Source: an uncultured Chloroflexota bacterium
GTDB lineage: Bacteria; Chloroflexota; UBA4733
Assembly: GCA_937967325.1 (NCBI GenBank)
Contig: CALBSQ010000249.1
Coordinates: 1-44,540, forward strand
Direction of reading: 5' to 3'
DNA: 44,540 nt
Shown: piece after piece, positions 16,964 through 25,160 of the stretch
Position numbering within the stretch: position 1 is the stretch's first letter
How the letters are laid out: each line of letters begins with the position of its first letter
Notes under the pieces: generated by a model
Database searches by the model: none
Told to the model about the DNA's origin: nothing
What the model saw: the letters and a program-made list of their open reading frames with translations, nothing else
Translations under genes and position numbers: made by a program

Positions 16964-17041
16964 CCCGGCAATCTCAGCGACGTCTTCCTGTCGAACGGCG
17001 ACCAACGTTTCGCGCTATCGTCCAGAAAGGATACCCGCAGC

Positions 17042-18631
17042 ATGCAGTCTGGTACCGCTTCCCGACGCCGATTCCTCCGTCTTTCGGCCATCGCCGCGAG
17101 CGCGGTGGTGGGCCTGCCCCTCCTTGCCGCCTGCGGCGGCGCCGGCGCCGGCGCCGTGAACTCCGCGGCGTCGGCAGCCTCCTCCGCTGTGTCTGCCGCC
17201 GCGACCAATACCGCGGCAGCGTCGGCCGTGTCCTCCGCGGTATCATCCGCGGTGTCCTCTGCCACGTCGTCGGCCGCCCCCGCCACGTCGGCCGCGGCGG
17301 CCACCTCGGCATCCGCTTCCTCGTCTGCTGCAGCCTCGCCCACGACAGCGCCGACTACCGCGCCGGTGGTGAAGGGCACGCCCACGCTGCTCTACCAGAC
17401 CTGGTGGCAGGAGATGATGGACAACCTGAAGCCACTGTTCCCACAGTTCGAGCAGCAGAACAACGTCAAGCTGAACATCCAGGTCTTGGACTACAACGGC
17501 TTCGTCGACAAGCTACCGGTGGAATTCGCCGGGGGCTCGCCTCCCGACACCATGAACGCCAACAACTTCGGCCACGTCAAGCTGTGGGACCAGGGCGTCT
17601 TTCTCGACTTGACCGGCCGGCTCAAGGCCGACAAGATCGACCTTGCCAAGGACTACGGCCTCATGGGCCTGGAGTTCTGGTGCGGCAAAAACCTCTGCAT
17701 GCCGTTCGACAACGACCCGCGCCAGGTCTACTACAACAAGACGCTCCTCAAAGAGGCAGGAGCAAAGGACCCCTGGGACGATCTGAACGGCCAGTGGACG
17801 CTGGACGACATGGTCAACATTGCGATGCAGACGACCAAGCGCGGCGCCGACGGCAAAGCCACGCAGTGGGGGCTGCAGATGGGGTACACCGGAATGAGCG
17901 AATCGAACGGTATGTTCGTATGGACCTTTGGCGGGACGTGGGCCGATTTCAACAAGATGCAGTACACCCTCGATACGCCGGAGTCCATCGCTGCCCACAA
18001 CTACGTGCTGGACCTAGTGAACACGAAGCGGTGCGTGCTGACGGACGCGGAGAATGCCGACCTCACCAAGGCGGGAGTGAAGGATCCCTTCCGCGAAGGG
18101 AAGACGGCTGTCTACATACGCGCCTCCGCCAACGTCAAGCAGAACCTTGCCCAGATGGCCGGCAAGTACGAGTGGGACGTGGCGCCGTTCCCTAGCCAGT
18201 CCAAGAACAAGCTCGGCACCCCCATCGTTTCCGGCAATCCCAACGAGGCCGCGGCGTCCGGCAAGCAAGTCGACCTCTCCTATAATTTCATCAAGTGGCT
18301 GGCCAGCCCTACTGTGCAGACCTACTTCGCCCAAACCAAAGTCGAGGTGCCGAGCTACAACGCGCTCAAGTCGATGTACGCGACCACGCCGCCACCGGCG
18401 CACGTGTCCGTCTTCCCAGACACCTACAAGCACCCGTATGGCATCCACTTCCGTCACTACCGCTCGCTGGACGCCTACAGTGAGTACTCCAAGGAGATCA
18501 GTCAGGTGTTCCTGGGCAAGGCATCGATGGAGACGACCTTGCGCTCCATGAACAAGCTGCTCAATGACTCCTACGTCCAGTACGGGCAGTGCAACCCCTA
18601 TGGGGGATTGCAGGTACCGATCCAGCCCTAG
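17042..18631 (+). CDS. ABC sugar-type solute-binding lipoprotein
   Basis: This 529-residue extracytoplasmic binding protein belongs to the SBP_bac_1 family. A Tat-like signal (ASRRRFLRLSAIAAS) ends in lipobox LAAC. About 75 residues of nearly pure Ser/Ala/Thr/Val linker follow, then the periplasmic-binding fold from LLYQTWWQEMMDNLKPLFPQFEQQNNV onward. The motifs GGSPPDTMNAN and PFDNDPRQVYYNKTLLKEAG are typical of oligosaccharide binders. The upstream frame is open to 16583, but signal and promoter fix ATG 17042. No permease or ATPase gene is nearby, so it is an orphan binding protein. Ligand unknown; the neighbours suggest a glycan fragment. Confidence 0.92.
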   Translation: MQSGTASRRRFLRLSAIAASAVVGLPLLAACGGAGAGAVNSAASAASSAVSAAATNTAAASAVSSAVSSAVSSATSSAAPATSAAAATSASASSSAAASPTTAPTTAPVVKGTPTLLYQTWWQEMMDNLKPLFPQFEQQNNVKLNIQVLDYNGFVDKLPVEFAGGSPPDTMNANNFGHVKLWDQGVFLDLTGRLKADKIDLAKDYGLMGLEFWCGKNLCMPFDNDPRQVYYNKTLLKEAGAKDPWDDLNGQWTLDDMVNIAMQTTKRGADGKATQWGLQMGYTGMSESNGMFVWTFGGTWADFNKMQYTLDTPESIAAHNYVLDLVNTKRCVLTDAENADLTKAGVKDPFREGKTAVYIRASANVKQNLAQMAGKYEWDVAPFPSQSKNKLGTPIVSGNPNEAAASGKQVDLSYNFIKWLASPTVQTYFAQTKVEVPSYNALKSMYATTPPPAHVSVFPDTYKHPYGIHFRHYRSLDAYSEYSKEISQVFLGKASMETTLRSMNKLLNDSYVQYGQCNPYGGLQVPIQP

Positions 18632-18643
18632 GCTGCTTGCTGC

Positions 18644-18672
18644 TTGTGCCCTTGCCGGCGGTTGTCTACACT
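18644..18672 (+). promoter_or_regulatory. Possible promoter of the esterase gene
   Basis: TTGTGC (18644-18649), 17 bases and TACACT (18667-18672) precede the AAGGAG and GTG 18703. It starts 13 bases after the binding-protein stop, so the esterase may be transcribed on its own. Confidence 0.4.
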
Positions 18673-18702
18673 GCGCCGGCAAGGGCCAGCCAAGGAGTGA
18701 AT

Positions 18703-19656
18703 GTGCTGCAGCGAGGCGTCTCCCCGGAAGCGTACGGTACTAGCGTCGTCCGTCCCTCCGATTTCGACCGTTTCTGGGAGACCATTTTCGCGGAGGCAAC
18801 GGCGATCCCACTCAACCCCGCCGTCGAGCGCGCGCCGCACCGGTCGACGGCGGAAGTCGACGTGTACGAGATCCACTACGACAGCCTGGACGGACTGCGC
18901 ATTGCCGGCTGGTACTGCCGGCCGACTGCGGCGTATCTGTCGCCACCCTACGCCGCCTTGCTGATCGTCCCCGGGTACATCTCGGAGCCGACCTTGCCCA
19001 AGGCATGGGCGAAAATGGGCTACGCCGCGGTGGGCGTCGCTCCGCGCGGCAAGCTTCGCTCCAATGATCGTTTCAATCCCGGCTATCCCGGTCTCCTCGT
19101 CCACAACGCGATGGACCGGCACACCTATGGCTACCGCGGTTTCTACGTCGACGCCTGCCGCGCCGTCGATTTCGTTCGCACGCGCCCGGAGGTAGATGGT
19201 ACGAGGATCGGCGTCCACGGCAGCAGCCAGGGCGGCGCGCTCACCATCATCACCGCCGCCCTGCGACGCGACGCCGTGACCTGCGGTGCGGCAGGGGCGC
19301 CGTATCTCTGCGGCATGATGGACGCTGCCGCTTTGACGCACTCCTACCCGTATGAAGAGATCAACGATTACCTGCGCCTGTACCCGGAGCGGAAGGCCGC
19401 TGTGCGCGCCACGCTCAACTACTACGACGGCGTCAACTTCGCGCCGCTCATTCGCTGCCCGATGCTGGTGTACATCGGCCTGGAGGACGACGTCTGCCCG
19501 CCGGAAACCGGATATGCCGTGTACCACGCCATGCGCTGCCCGAAGGTGCTGCACGCGCACCCCGGCTGTGCCCACGATGCCGGCTCCTACTGGGAAACGG
19601 CCAAGGTGCGAGCGTTCCTGGCTGAGCACTTGCACCCGGCAGCGGCGGTCAGATGA
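18703..19656 (+). CDS. AXE1-like alpha/beta-hydrolase esterase (acetyl xylan esterase family)
   Basis: This is a 317-residue cytoplasmic alpha/beta hydrolase, likely a sugar-ester deacetylase. Nucleophile Ser175 lies in HGSSQGG, the acid is Asp262 or Asp263 in GLEDDVCPP, and the His is His291 in CAHDAG. The region DFDRFWETIFAEA at the start matches the AXE1/cephalosporin-C deacetylase N-terminus. GTG 18703 is chosen because AAGGAG is five bases before it; an out-of-frame ATG lies at 18701. The in-frame extension to 18589 would overlap the preceding gene. A related but altered copy follows 127 bases downstream. Confidence 0.87.
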   Translation: MLQRGVSPEAYGTSVVRPSDFDRFWETIFAEATAIPLNPAVERAPHRSTAEVDVYEIHYDSLDGLRIAGWYCRPTAAYLSPPYAALLIVPGYISEPTLPKAWAKMGYAAVGVAPRGKLRSNDRFNPGYPGLLVHNAMDRHTYGYRGFYVDACRAVDFVRTRPEVDGTRIGVHGSSQGGALTIITAALRRDAVTCGAAGAPYLCGMMDAAALTHSYPYEEINDYLRLYPERKAAVRATLNYYDGVNFAPLIRCPMLVYIGLEDDVCPPETGYAVYHAMRCPKVLHAHPGCAHDAGSYWETAKVRAFLAEHLHPAAAVR

Positions 19657-19783
19657 GCGGCTTGGGCGCGATGCCACGGCGACGAGCGATCGCGTTGACC
19701 GAACGATGGATGGCCGTATTGGCAGGATGGGCTGGTGGGGGGCCATCCCCGCACCAGCCAACCTCGCCAAACTGGAGGGTGCA

Positions 19784-20680
19784 ATGACCCTGCAGGCAGA
19801 CTGCCCGCCCGATTTCGCCGACTACTGGGCGGGCGTGGACGAGGAGCTGGCAAGGTACGAACCTGCCCCGGAGCTGGAGCGGTTGCCGCTCCGCTGTACC
19901 GAGTTCTGCACCGTCTATGCTGTGAGGCTGACCAGCGTCGGGCCATATCGCATCTTCGGCTATTACAGCGTGCCGGTCGGGCCTGGACCCTTCGCCGGGC
20001 TGCTGCGCATGCCAGGCTACGGTAGCGTCAACCACGTTCCCCCTTACGCCGACCGGCGGCGCTACGTCGTGTTGACGCTCATGCACCGCGGCCAGCGCCT
20101 GGCCGACCGGCCGTTCGCCGCCGCTTACCCCGGGTTGCTCACCGAGGGGATTGACGACCCTCGGAGCTACGTCTATCGAGGCATCGCCGCCGACTGTCTG
20201 CGCGGCGCCGAGTTTTTGTTCGCTCGGCCGGAAATGGACGCGACGCGAGTTGGTATTGTCGGCGGCGACCTGGCGGTGATCACCTCGGCACGACGCTCCC
20301 ATTATGCGGCCGTGCAGACCTCCGGCTTCCAGTTCTACCGACTGATGGAGGCGCGCGAGCGCACCGACAGCTACCCCACGGAAGAGGTCAACGACTACCT
20401 GCGCACCTTCCCGGAACGGCAGTCGGCCGTTGCCCAAACCGTTGGCTTCTTCGACCCGCTTTGGCACGCTCCGGCAGTGACGGCACGGACCATGCTGCCC
20501 GGTTACACCACCGCCGCGTCCGATGGCGGCATCTGGCTGGAGCCGCTCGCCCGGGCGCTGGCGGGACCGGTCGACGGCTACGCCCTCACCCATCAAGGAG
20601 CCCGCGATCATGAGCAGCTCGACGCCTGGATGGCCAGGCAGCTTGGTATTCAAGAGCGTAACGAGGAGATGATGCTATGA
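19784..20680 (+). CDS. AXE1-like hydrolase paralogue lacking the catalytic serine
   Basis: This 298-residue protein has the same layout as the preceding esterase (N-terminal DFADYWAGVDEEL, SYVYRG, TRVGIVGG, DSYPTEEVNDYLRTFPERQSAV). Where the esterase has GSSQGG, this protein has GGDLA (Gly160-Gly161-Asp162), two to three residues shorter and with no serine nucleophile. The acid and histidine regions (TAASDGG, GARDHEQ) are also changed. It is probably not a serine esterase and may be a binding or regulatory homologue. ATG 19784 has GGAGG five bases upstream; the frame is open further 5' but as out-of-frame overlap with the esterase gene. The stop overlaps the next start by four bases. Confidence 0.82.
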   Translation: MTLQADCPPDFADYWAGVDEELARYEPAPELERLPLRCTEFCTVYAVRLTSVGPYRIFGYYSVPVGPGPFAGLLRMPGYGSVNHVPPYADRRRYVVLTLMHRGQRLADRPFAAAYPGLLTEGIDDPRSYVYRGIAADCLRGAEFLFARPEMDATRVGIVGGDLAVITSARRSHYAAVQTSGFQFYRLMEARERTDSYPTEEVNDYLRTFPERQSAVAQTVGFFDPLWHAPAVTARTMLPGYTTAASDGGIWLEPLARALAGPVDGYALTHQGARDHEQLDAWMARQLGIQERNEEMML

Positions 20681-21795
20681 CCACCTACGCAGATCTGGAA
20701 GTCCGGCCGGTCGTCAACGCGGCGGCGACGCTCACCAAACTGGGCGGCTCGCGCATGCCGCCCTCGGTGGTGCAGGCGATGGTCGGCGCCTCCGGCGCCT
20801 TTGTGGACCTGCTGGAGCTACAACGGCGCGTGGGCGAACGCCTCGCTCAGCTCACCCGCAATGAGGCCTGTTACGTACCGTCCGGAGCCGCTGCCGGCGT
20901 ATGCTTGTCGGTCGCGGCCTGCATCGCCGGCGCCGATCCCAAGCGCATCGGCGCCTTCCCCTACCTCGACGACATGCCACGCGAGGTCATCGTCTTTCGA
21001 GGCCAGCGCAACGGCTATGACTACGCCGCGCGCCAGACCGGGGCGCGGCTACGGGAGATCGGTCCGACCGTCGCGGAGTTGGAAGGCGCCTTTTCCGAGC
21101 GAACAGCGTGCGTCCTCTTCTTCGCCAGTGCCCGCTATGCCGCGGCCGGGCTGCCCTTGCCGCGGGTGGTCGCCCTGGCGCACGCGCGCCAAGTTCCCGT
21201 GCTGGTCGACGCCGCCGCGCAGATTCCACCGATCAGCAACCTGTGGCACTTCACTCGCGAGCAAGGCGCCGACATCGCCATCTTCAGCGGCGGCAAGGGG
21301 TTGCGCGGTCCCCAATCAAGCGGCCTGGTGCTGGGCCGCCCGGATCTCATCGACGCCTGTCGAGCCAACGGCAACCCTAACAGCAGCATCGGCCGTCCGA
21401 TGAAGGTGGGCAAGGAAGAGTTGATGGGGCTCCTCGCCGCGGTGGAGTGGTCGCTGGCGCAGGACGAGCCGGCTGTCCTGGCTGGATACGAAGCCTCCGT
21501 CCAACGCTGGCTGCGCGGGCTGGCCGGGATTCCCGGCGTGGCAGCGGAGCGCACCTTTCCCAGTGAGGCCGGCCAGCCCCATGGCCGCGCGGTCGTCCAC
21601 GTGCAGCCGCCCTGCCCGCTCACGCGGGACCAGGTCGTCGATGCGCTCTGGAGCCGCAATCCGCGAATCGCGGTGAGCACCGCCGGAGAGGATGCCATCG
21701 CCCTCAATCCGCAGACGCTGGAGCCGGGCGAGGATGAGCAGGTGTTGTCGGCATTGCGCGAGGTGCTGGTTCGGGAGCGGGTGGCGGTGAGATAG
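20677..21795 (+). CDS. SelA-like PLP-dependent enzyme
   Basis: This 372-residue fold-type I PLP enzyme resembles SelA, D-glucosaminate-6-phosphate ammonia-lyase and related lyases. Marks of the family: RPVVNAAATLTKLGGSRMPP at the N-terminus, YVPSGAAAGVCLSVAACIAG for the phosphate cup, Asp178 in VLVDAAAQ and the internal aldimine Lys207 in SGGKGLRGPQSSG. No other selenocysteine genes are present, so a sugar or amino-acid lyase role is much more likely than Sec-tRNA synthesis. ATGA overlap with the serine-less hydrolase homologue implies translational coupling, so the two products probably act together. Ends at a strong palindrome. Confidence 0.87.
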   Translation: MTTYADLEVRPVVNAAATLTKLGGSRMPPSVVQAMVGASGAFVDLLELQRRVGERLAQLTRNEACYVPSGAAAGVCLSVAACIAGADPKRIGAFPYLDDMPREVIVFRGQRNGYDYAARQTGARLREIGPTVAELEGAFSERTACVLFFASARYAAAGLPLPRVVALAHARQVPVLVDAAAQIPPISNLWHFTREQGADIAIFSGGKGLRGPQSSGLVLGRPDLIDACRANGNPNSSIGRPMKVGKEELMGLLAAVEWSLAQDEPAVLAGYEASVQRWLRGLAGIPGVAAERTFPSEAGQPHGRAVVHVQPPCPLTRDQVVDALWSRNPRIAVSTAGEDAIALNPQTLEPGEDEQVLSALREVLVRERVAVR

Positions 21796-21802
21796 GAGCG
21801 AC

Positions 21803-21866
21803 GCGGGCCCTCACCCCCCGGCCCCTCGCCCGCTCGGCGGGAGAGGGGCCGGGGGTGAGGGCCCGC
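21803..21866. repeat. 64-bp GC-rich palindromic element
   Basis: Two arms of about 30 bases (left 21803-21833, right 21837-21866) pair almost completely around a short TCG loop. The core is CCCTCACCCCC/GGGGGTGAGGG. It lies between convergent genes, so it could work as a bidirectional terminator. It also looks like a member of a dispersed REP/MITE-type family. Confidence 0.75.
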
Positions 21867-21900
21867 CTGCCGCCAGGCTCGATCTGTCAGGCGACGCTGC

Positions 21901-22896
21901 CTAGCTCGGCAGCGCGTTCACCGCCTGGATGAGGGCCTTGGTGTAGCCGAGGCAGAAGGAGTGCTGCCGCTCGCCATCGGGATCGGCGTCGGATTGCGGC
22001 ACGTGATCGGGCAGGAACATCCCCTGATAGCCGAGCTGCTTGTAGAGGCGCATGGCTTGGAAGAAGTCGACGTCGCCGTTGTCGGGGTACACCTCGTCGA
22101 AGTTGAGGAAACCGCCCTTGATGTTGCGGAAGTGCACCATGAAGATCTTGTCGCGCTCGCCAAAGTAGCGAATGGCGTCCATCACCTCGGTGGCCGGATG
22201 CTCGCACATCTCGGCGACGGTGCCCTGGCAGAAGTTGAGGCCGTGGTACTTGCTGGGGGCGATGTCGACGAATTTCTTCAGGCCATCCACGCTGCCCAGC
22301 ACGCAGTGGACACCGCGCAACCCCGTGTCGCGCGGCACGGCGGGGTCGTGAGGATGGCAGGCCAGGCGTACCCCCGCCTGTCCGGCGACCGGAACGACGC
22401 GCTCCAGGAAGTGGGTGATGGCCTCCCAGGCGCGCTCCTCAGAGACAGGCCCGGCCTCGGTGAGGGAATGGTCCGCCCATTCGGCGATGTTGAAGTGGCT
22501 GTAGCGAGCCCCGCCGCGGCCGGGCGCCCGCCCGGTCCGAGGTACCCCCAGGAAGTTGAGGTTGTACTTCAGACACGGCACGCCGGCTTCGCCCGCCGCC
22601 CGCACGTTCTGCTTGATGACCTCGATCTCCGCGTCGCGACTGGGCAGACCGCGCATGATGCCCGGGAAACGCTGCCGCGTCATATAGGCCGACTGCAGAT
22701 CGAGCGTGAGCACGTCCATCGTCATACCGAAGCCGGCCAGCCGCCGCTGCACATCTTTGATCGACTGCACGCGCCAGGTACCGTCTTCGTTCTCGATGTC
22801 TTTGATCGTCTGTACCGCCAGGTGCTCCACGCCCAACTGGGCTGCCCAGGTCAGCTTTCGGTCTGAGAGGTCCGCCAGTTGTTCTCCGAGGTACAT
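21901..22896 (-). CDS. Mannonate dehydratase (UxuA)-like TIM-barrel enzyme
   Basis: This 331-residue metal-dependent TIM-barrel protein appears related to UxuA, which dehydrates D-mannonate to 2-keto-3-deoxygluconate. Candidate metal ligands match the UxuA set (His, Cys, His, Asp): His181/His183 in HPHDPAVP, Cys223 in NFCQGTVAEM, His255 in VHFRNIKG and Asp297 in LPDHVP. DNGDVDF before the last strand also fits. ATG 22896 has AAGAAAGG six bases upstream and is preferred over 22938. It follows the RraA-like gene by about 108 bases on the same strand and may share its transcript. The true substrate could be another sugar acid. Confidence 0.82.
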   Translation of the reverse strand: MYLGEQLADLSDRKLTWAAQLGVEHLAVQTIKDIENEDGTWRVQSIKDVQRRLAGFGMTMDVLTLDLQSAYMTRQRFPGIMRGLPSRDAEIEVIKQNVRAAGEAGVPCLKYNLNFLGVPRTGRAPGRGGARYSHFNIAEWADHSLTEAGPVSEERAWEAITHFLERVVPVAGQAGVRLACHPHDPAVPRDTGLRGVHCVLGSVDGLKKFVDIAPSKYHGLNFCQGTVAEMCEHPATEVMDAIRYFGERDKIFMVHFRNIKGGFLNFDEVYPDNGDVDFFQAMRLYKQLGYQGMFLPDHVPQSDADPDGERQHSFCLGYTKALIQAVNALPS

Positions 22897-23004
22897 GGGT
22901 TGCCTTTCTTCCCGGCGTCCAAATGCCGGCTGCCACACCGCCGGTGTTGCTGGCCGATTGTACGCGCCGACGCGCTCCGCTGCGCGGCCGTGATCGTGCC
23001 GGCG

Positions 23005-23817
23005 TTACGCTATCCTCTCGCGAAGCCATTGCTGGAAGTCGGCCTCGATTTCGGCACTCCAGGCGCGGTCGATCTCCCCCGGCGTGTACCGGCCTTCGCG
23101 CAGCCGTTGGTGACCGAACTGATCGCGCACGCGCACGTCTTCGGAGCGCTGCACCACGTCTTGGGCCAGATGCGCGGGGATGAAGATGACGCCCGTCGGC
23201 GTCCCCAACACCACGTCGCCGGGGAGTACCGTCACGTCGCCAATGCGCACCGGCACGTTGACGCCGGCCAGTGTCACGTCGGCAATGGCTGATGGGTGCA
23301 GCCCACGTGTGAAGATGGCGAGGTCCGACAGCTTCGAGACGCCTTGGAAGTCGCGGATCCCGCCGTGGATCACCGCTCCGGCCCGTGTCCGCGAGCGCAG
23401 CGATGTCGCCAGGTTATCCCCGACGAAGGTGCCGTCCTTGATCTTGCCGAACAGGTCGACCACCATCACGTCGTTGGGCAGCAGCGTGTCGATGACCCAG
23501 GAATTCTGTCCGCCGATGCGTCCCTCCGACTTGCCGCTCTCCTCGACCAGATCGTGCAGGTCAGGTCGCTTCGGCACGAAGACTGCCGTTACGGCCCGAC
23601 CAACCAGGATGCGCTCGGGATGCGTGTTGAGCCAGTTGCCCTCGAATTGGTGATGGTAGCCGTGCCGGCGCAGCACGCCCCAGGCCTCCTCGGTGGTCAC
23701 CTTCGCCATGCGCTCGATGAGGTCGTCCGGGAGGTGCGGCCGGCCATCATCGAAGCGCTCGCCGCCATACAACCGGGTCAGCTCGGCGACCGCCGGTGCG
23801 GGATTGACGATAAACAT
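23005..23817 (-). CDS. RraA-like / HMG-aldolase family protein
   Basis: This 270-residue protein contains the RraA fold. Family members include regulators of RNase E and, more often, divalent-metal aldolases acting on 4-hydroxy-4-methyl-2-oxoglutarate-type or oxaloacetate-type acids. The signature is present: GDNLATSLRS (about 134-143) and HGGIRDFQGV with Arg155 and Asp156, then DVVLGTPTGVIFIP. About 60 extra N-terminal residues precede the core. ATG 23817 has GGAGAAGAG upstream; the longer frame to 23946 has no such support. With the UxuA-like gene it forms a likely two-gene operon for sugar-acid breakdown. Whether it is an aldolase here is inferred. Confidence 0.83.
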   Translation of the reverse strand: MFIVNPAPAVAELTRLYGGERFDDGRPHLPDDLIERMAKVTTEEAWGVLRRHGYHHQFEGNWLNTHPERILVGRAVTAVFVPKRPDLHDLVEESGKSEGRIGGQNSWVIDTLLPNDVMVVDLFGKIKDGTFVGDNLATSLRSRTRAGAVIHGGIRDFQGVSKLSDLAIFTRGLHPSAIADVTLAGVNVPVRIGDVTVLPGDVVLGTPTGVIFIPAHLAQDVVQRSEDVRVRDQFGHQRLREGRYTPGEIDRAWSAEIEADFQQWLRERIA

Positions 23818-23954
23818 GCGCTCTTCTCCACAATAGCGGCGGACGTTTCGGACTACTCCCACTGTCGGGCGCGCACCGTTGCTTGTCGCCGCTCGCCGCT
23901 GTGCGGTAGCATAGCGCGGTTGGGAGAGAAGGTTTCGCCATTCCACAGTTCACT

Positions 23955-24614
23955 ATGGAGCCCCACCCGCAGTACGCTCCACAATTCAGCGCCCAAGGGT
24001 CGGCCGATCCGGGCTTCGGATCGGGCGGTCCTCCGGCCGAGTCGGAAAAAGGGGCTAGCCCGACTGAGGGGGACCTCGCCGCACCGCCGTTCTCCGCCAG
24101 GGGCCACGGGGCCCCGGTCCTGGTGGTCGACGATGATGAAGACATCCTGAAGATGATTCGGTGGTTCCTGGAGCGCGAAGGCTTCCTGGTAGAGACGGCG
24201 ACGAACGGGCGCGATGCCCTGGCGCGGGCAAGAGAGCGGCGTCCTGCCGTGGTCGTGCTCGACCTGTTGCTGCCCGATCTTGATGGTCAGCAGGTCGCTA
24301 CGCGGTTGCGTGACCTCTATGGCGCCGGGCTGCCTATCCTGATCATGTCGGCCAGCGGGCGGGAGCGCAAGACCGCCCAGGAGATTGGCGCGGTCGGCTA
24401 CCTCGGCAAGCCGTTCGAGCTCGAGGCGCTGCGCACGGCGGTTCAGTGGGGCCAGCGAACGACCAGGGCGGGCTATCGCTCCCAGGAGGCCGCCGCCGTC
24501 GCCGAAGCCGCCGAGCAAGTGACTGCCGCGCTCAGGCGGGCCGGCGTGCAGTCTTCCGTCCTCAGACGGGTGCAAGAATTAGGGAAGAACCTGCCTGGGG
24601 AACCGCAACCCTAG
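23955..24614 (+). CDS. Single-domain response regulator (receiver only)
   Basis: This 219-residue protein has one receiver domain at about 54-168. The acidic pocket is at DDDED (about 59-63), phospho-acceptor Asp103 in VLDLLLPD, the switch Ser132 in MSASG and Lys152 in LGKPF. No DNA-binding output domain follows. The C-terminal 50 residues (EAAAVAEAAEQVTAALRRAGVQSSVLRRV) look like a coiled-coil helix. The first 53 residues are Gly/Pro/Ser-rich and probably disordered. ATG 23955 has no ribosome site; no better start exists before the receiver core. It is divergent from the RraA-like gene. A partner kinase is not adjacent. Confidence 0.87.
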   Translation: MEPHPQYAPQFSAQGSADPGFGSGGPPAESEKGASPTEGDLAAPPFSARGHGAPVLVVDDDEDILKMIRWFLEREGFLVETATNGRDALARARERRPAVVVLDLLLPDLDGQQVATRLRDLYGAGLPILIMSASGRERKTAQEIGAVGYLGKPFELEALRTAVQWGQRTTRAGYRSQEAAAVAEAAEQVTAALRRAGVQSSVLRRVQELGKNLPGEPQP

Positions 24615-24661
24615 GCCGTCCCAGGGCACGCCAACAGTTGCACAGTTGACGCTCCGCCGTG

Positions 24662-24883
24662 TCAGTTATGGTGGACGACCCGGCGCGATTGCTTGTCCCG
24701 AGATCTCCGCTCCAGGCGACTCCGCAGCTCGGGCGATACCTGTAGGTCGACCGGCTCAAACTCATCCTCAAATTCGCTCGTATCATGGGTATCCCAGAAC
24801 ACCGCTTCTTCCTGGATCGACTTGAATTCTGGAATTGCGCTCTCCGTTGCCCTGCGAATGTTGTTCATCCCTAGTTGCCTCAT
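24662..24883 (-). CDS. brnA: BrnA/CopG-type antitoxin
   Basis: This is a 73-residue antitoxin. The pattern IPEFKSIQEEAVFWDTHDTSEFEDEFEPVDL followed by a short basic ribbon-helix region (LRSRLERRSRDKQ) is typical of CopG-type partners of BrnT-like toxins. Its ATG overlaps the toxin stop (ATGA), so translation is coupled and the order is toxin then antitoxin, as in other BrnTA operons. An internal ATG at 24868 is an alternative start. It should bind both toxin and promoter. Confidence 0.8.
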   Translation of the reverse strand: MRQLGMNNIRRATESAIPEFKSIQEEAVFWDTHDTSEFEDEFEPVDLQVSPELRSRLERRSRDKQSRRVVHHN

Positions 24884-25143
24884 CGCCGACCGTACAGTCG
24901 GCGCTCGCCGTGTGTGGCATCCCGAGCCGTAACGACATAGAAGATACCGCCGCCACGAGAACCTAGTATAACTGCCAAATACCGGCCAGTATCTGTGCGA
25001 CCGATAAGGCGATACTTGCCCGAACGAGCGCGGGTGGCAAAGTACTCGTTCAGAATCACCTGCTCCACTTCCTCTGCCTCAACCCCCTGGTTCGCGATGT
25101 GCTCCTCGTTCCAAGCATCCCATACCAGCTCGGAGATGTACAT
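24880..25143 (-). CDS. brnT: BrnT-like RNase toxin
   Basis: This is an 87-residue predicted ribonuclease toxin of the RelE-like BrnT superfamily. The start VWDAWNEEHIANQGVEAEEVEQVI and the later strands KYRLIGRTDTGRYLAVIL, GGGIFYVVTARDATHGERRLY match the family layout (beta-hairpin core, conserved RDAT..ER segment). It starts only 17 bases after the molybdenum-hydroxylase stop on the same strand, so it may be read from that operon's transcript as well as from its own promoter. Confidence 0.82.
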   Translation of the reverse strand: MYISELVWDAWNEEHIANQGVEAEEVEQVILNEYFATRARSGKYRLIGRTDTGRYLAVILGSRGGGIFYVVTARDATHGERRLYGRR

Positions 25144-25160
25144 CGCTGGCTACCTACCCT

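Noticed and set aside
17147..17370. Tandem DNA repeat within the first binding-protein gene
   Set aside because: It is low-complexity Ser/Ala coding sequence with irregular period, explained as the lipoprotein linker.
20677..21795. Selenocysteine synthase (SelA) and a selenoprotein system
   Set aside because: No selB, selD or tRNA-Sec in the window and the coupled neighbour is a sugar-esterase homologue; a metabolic PLP lyase is more likely.
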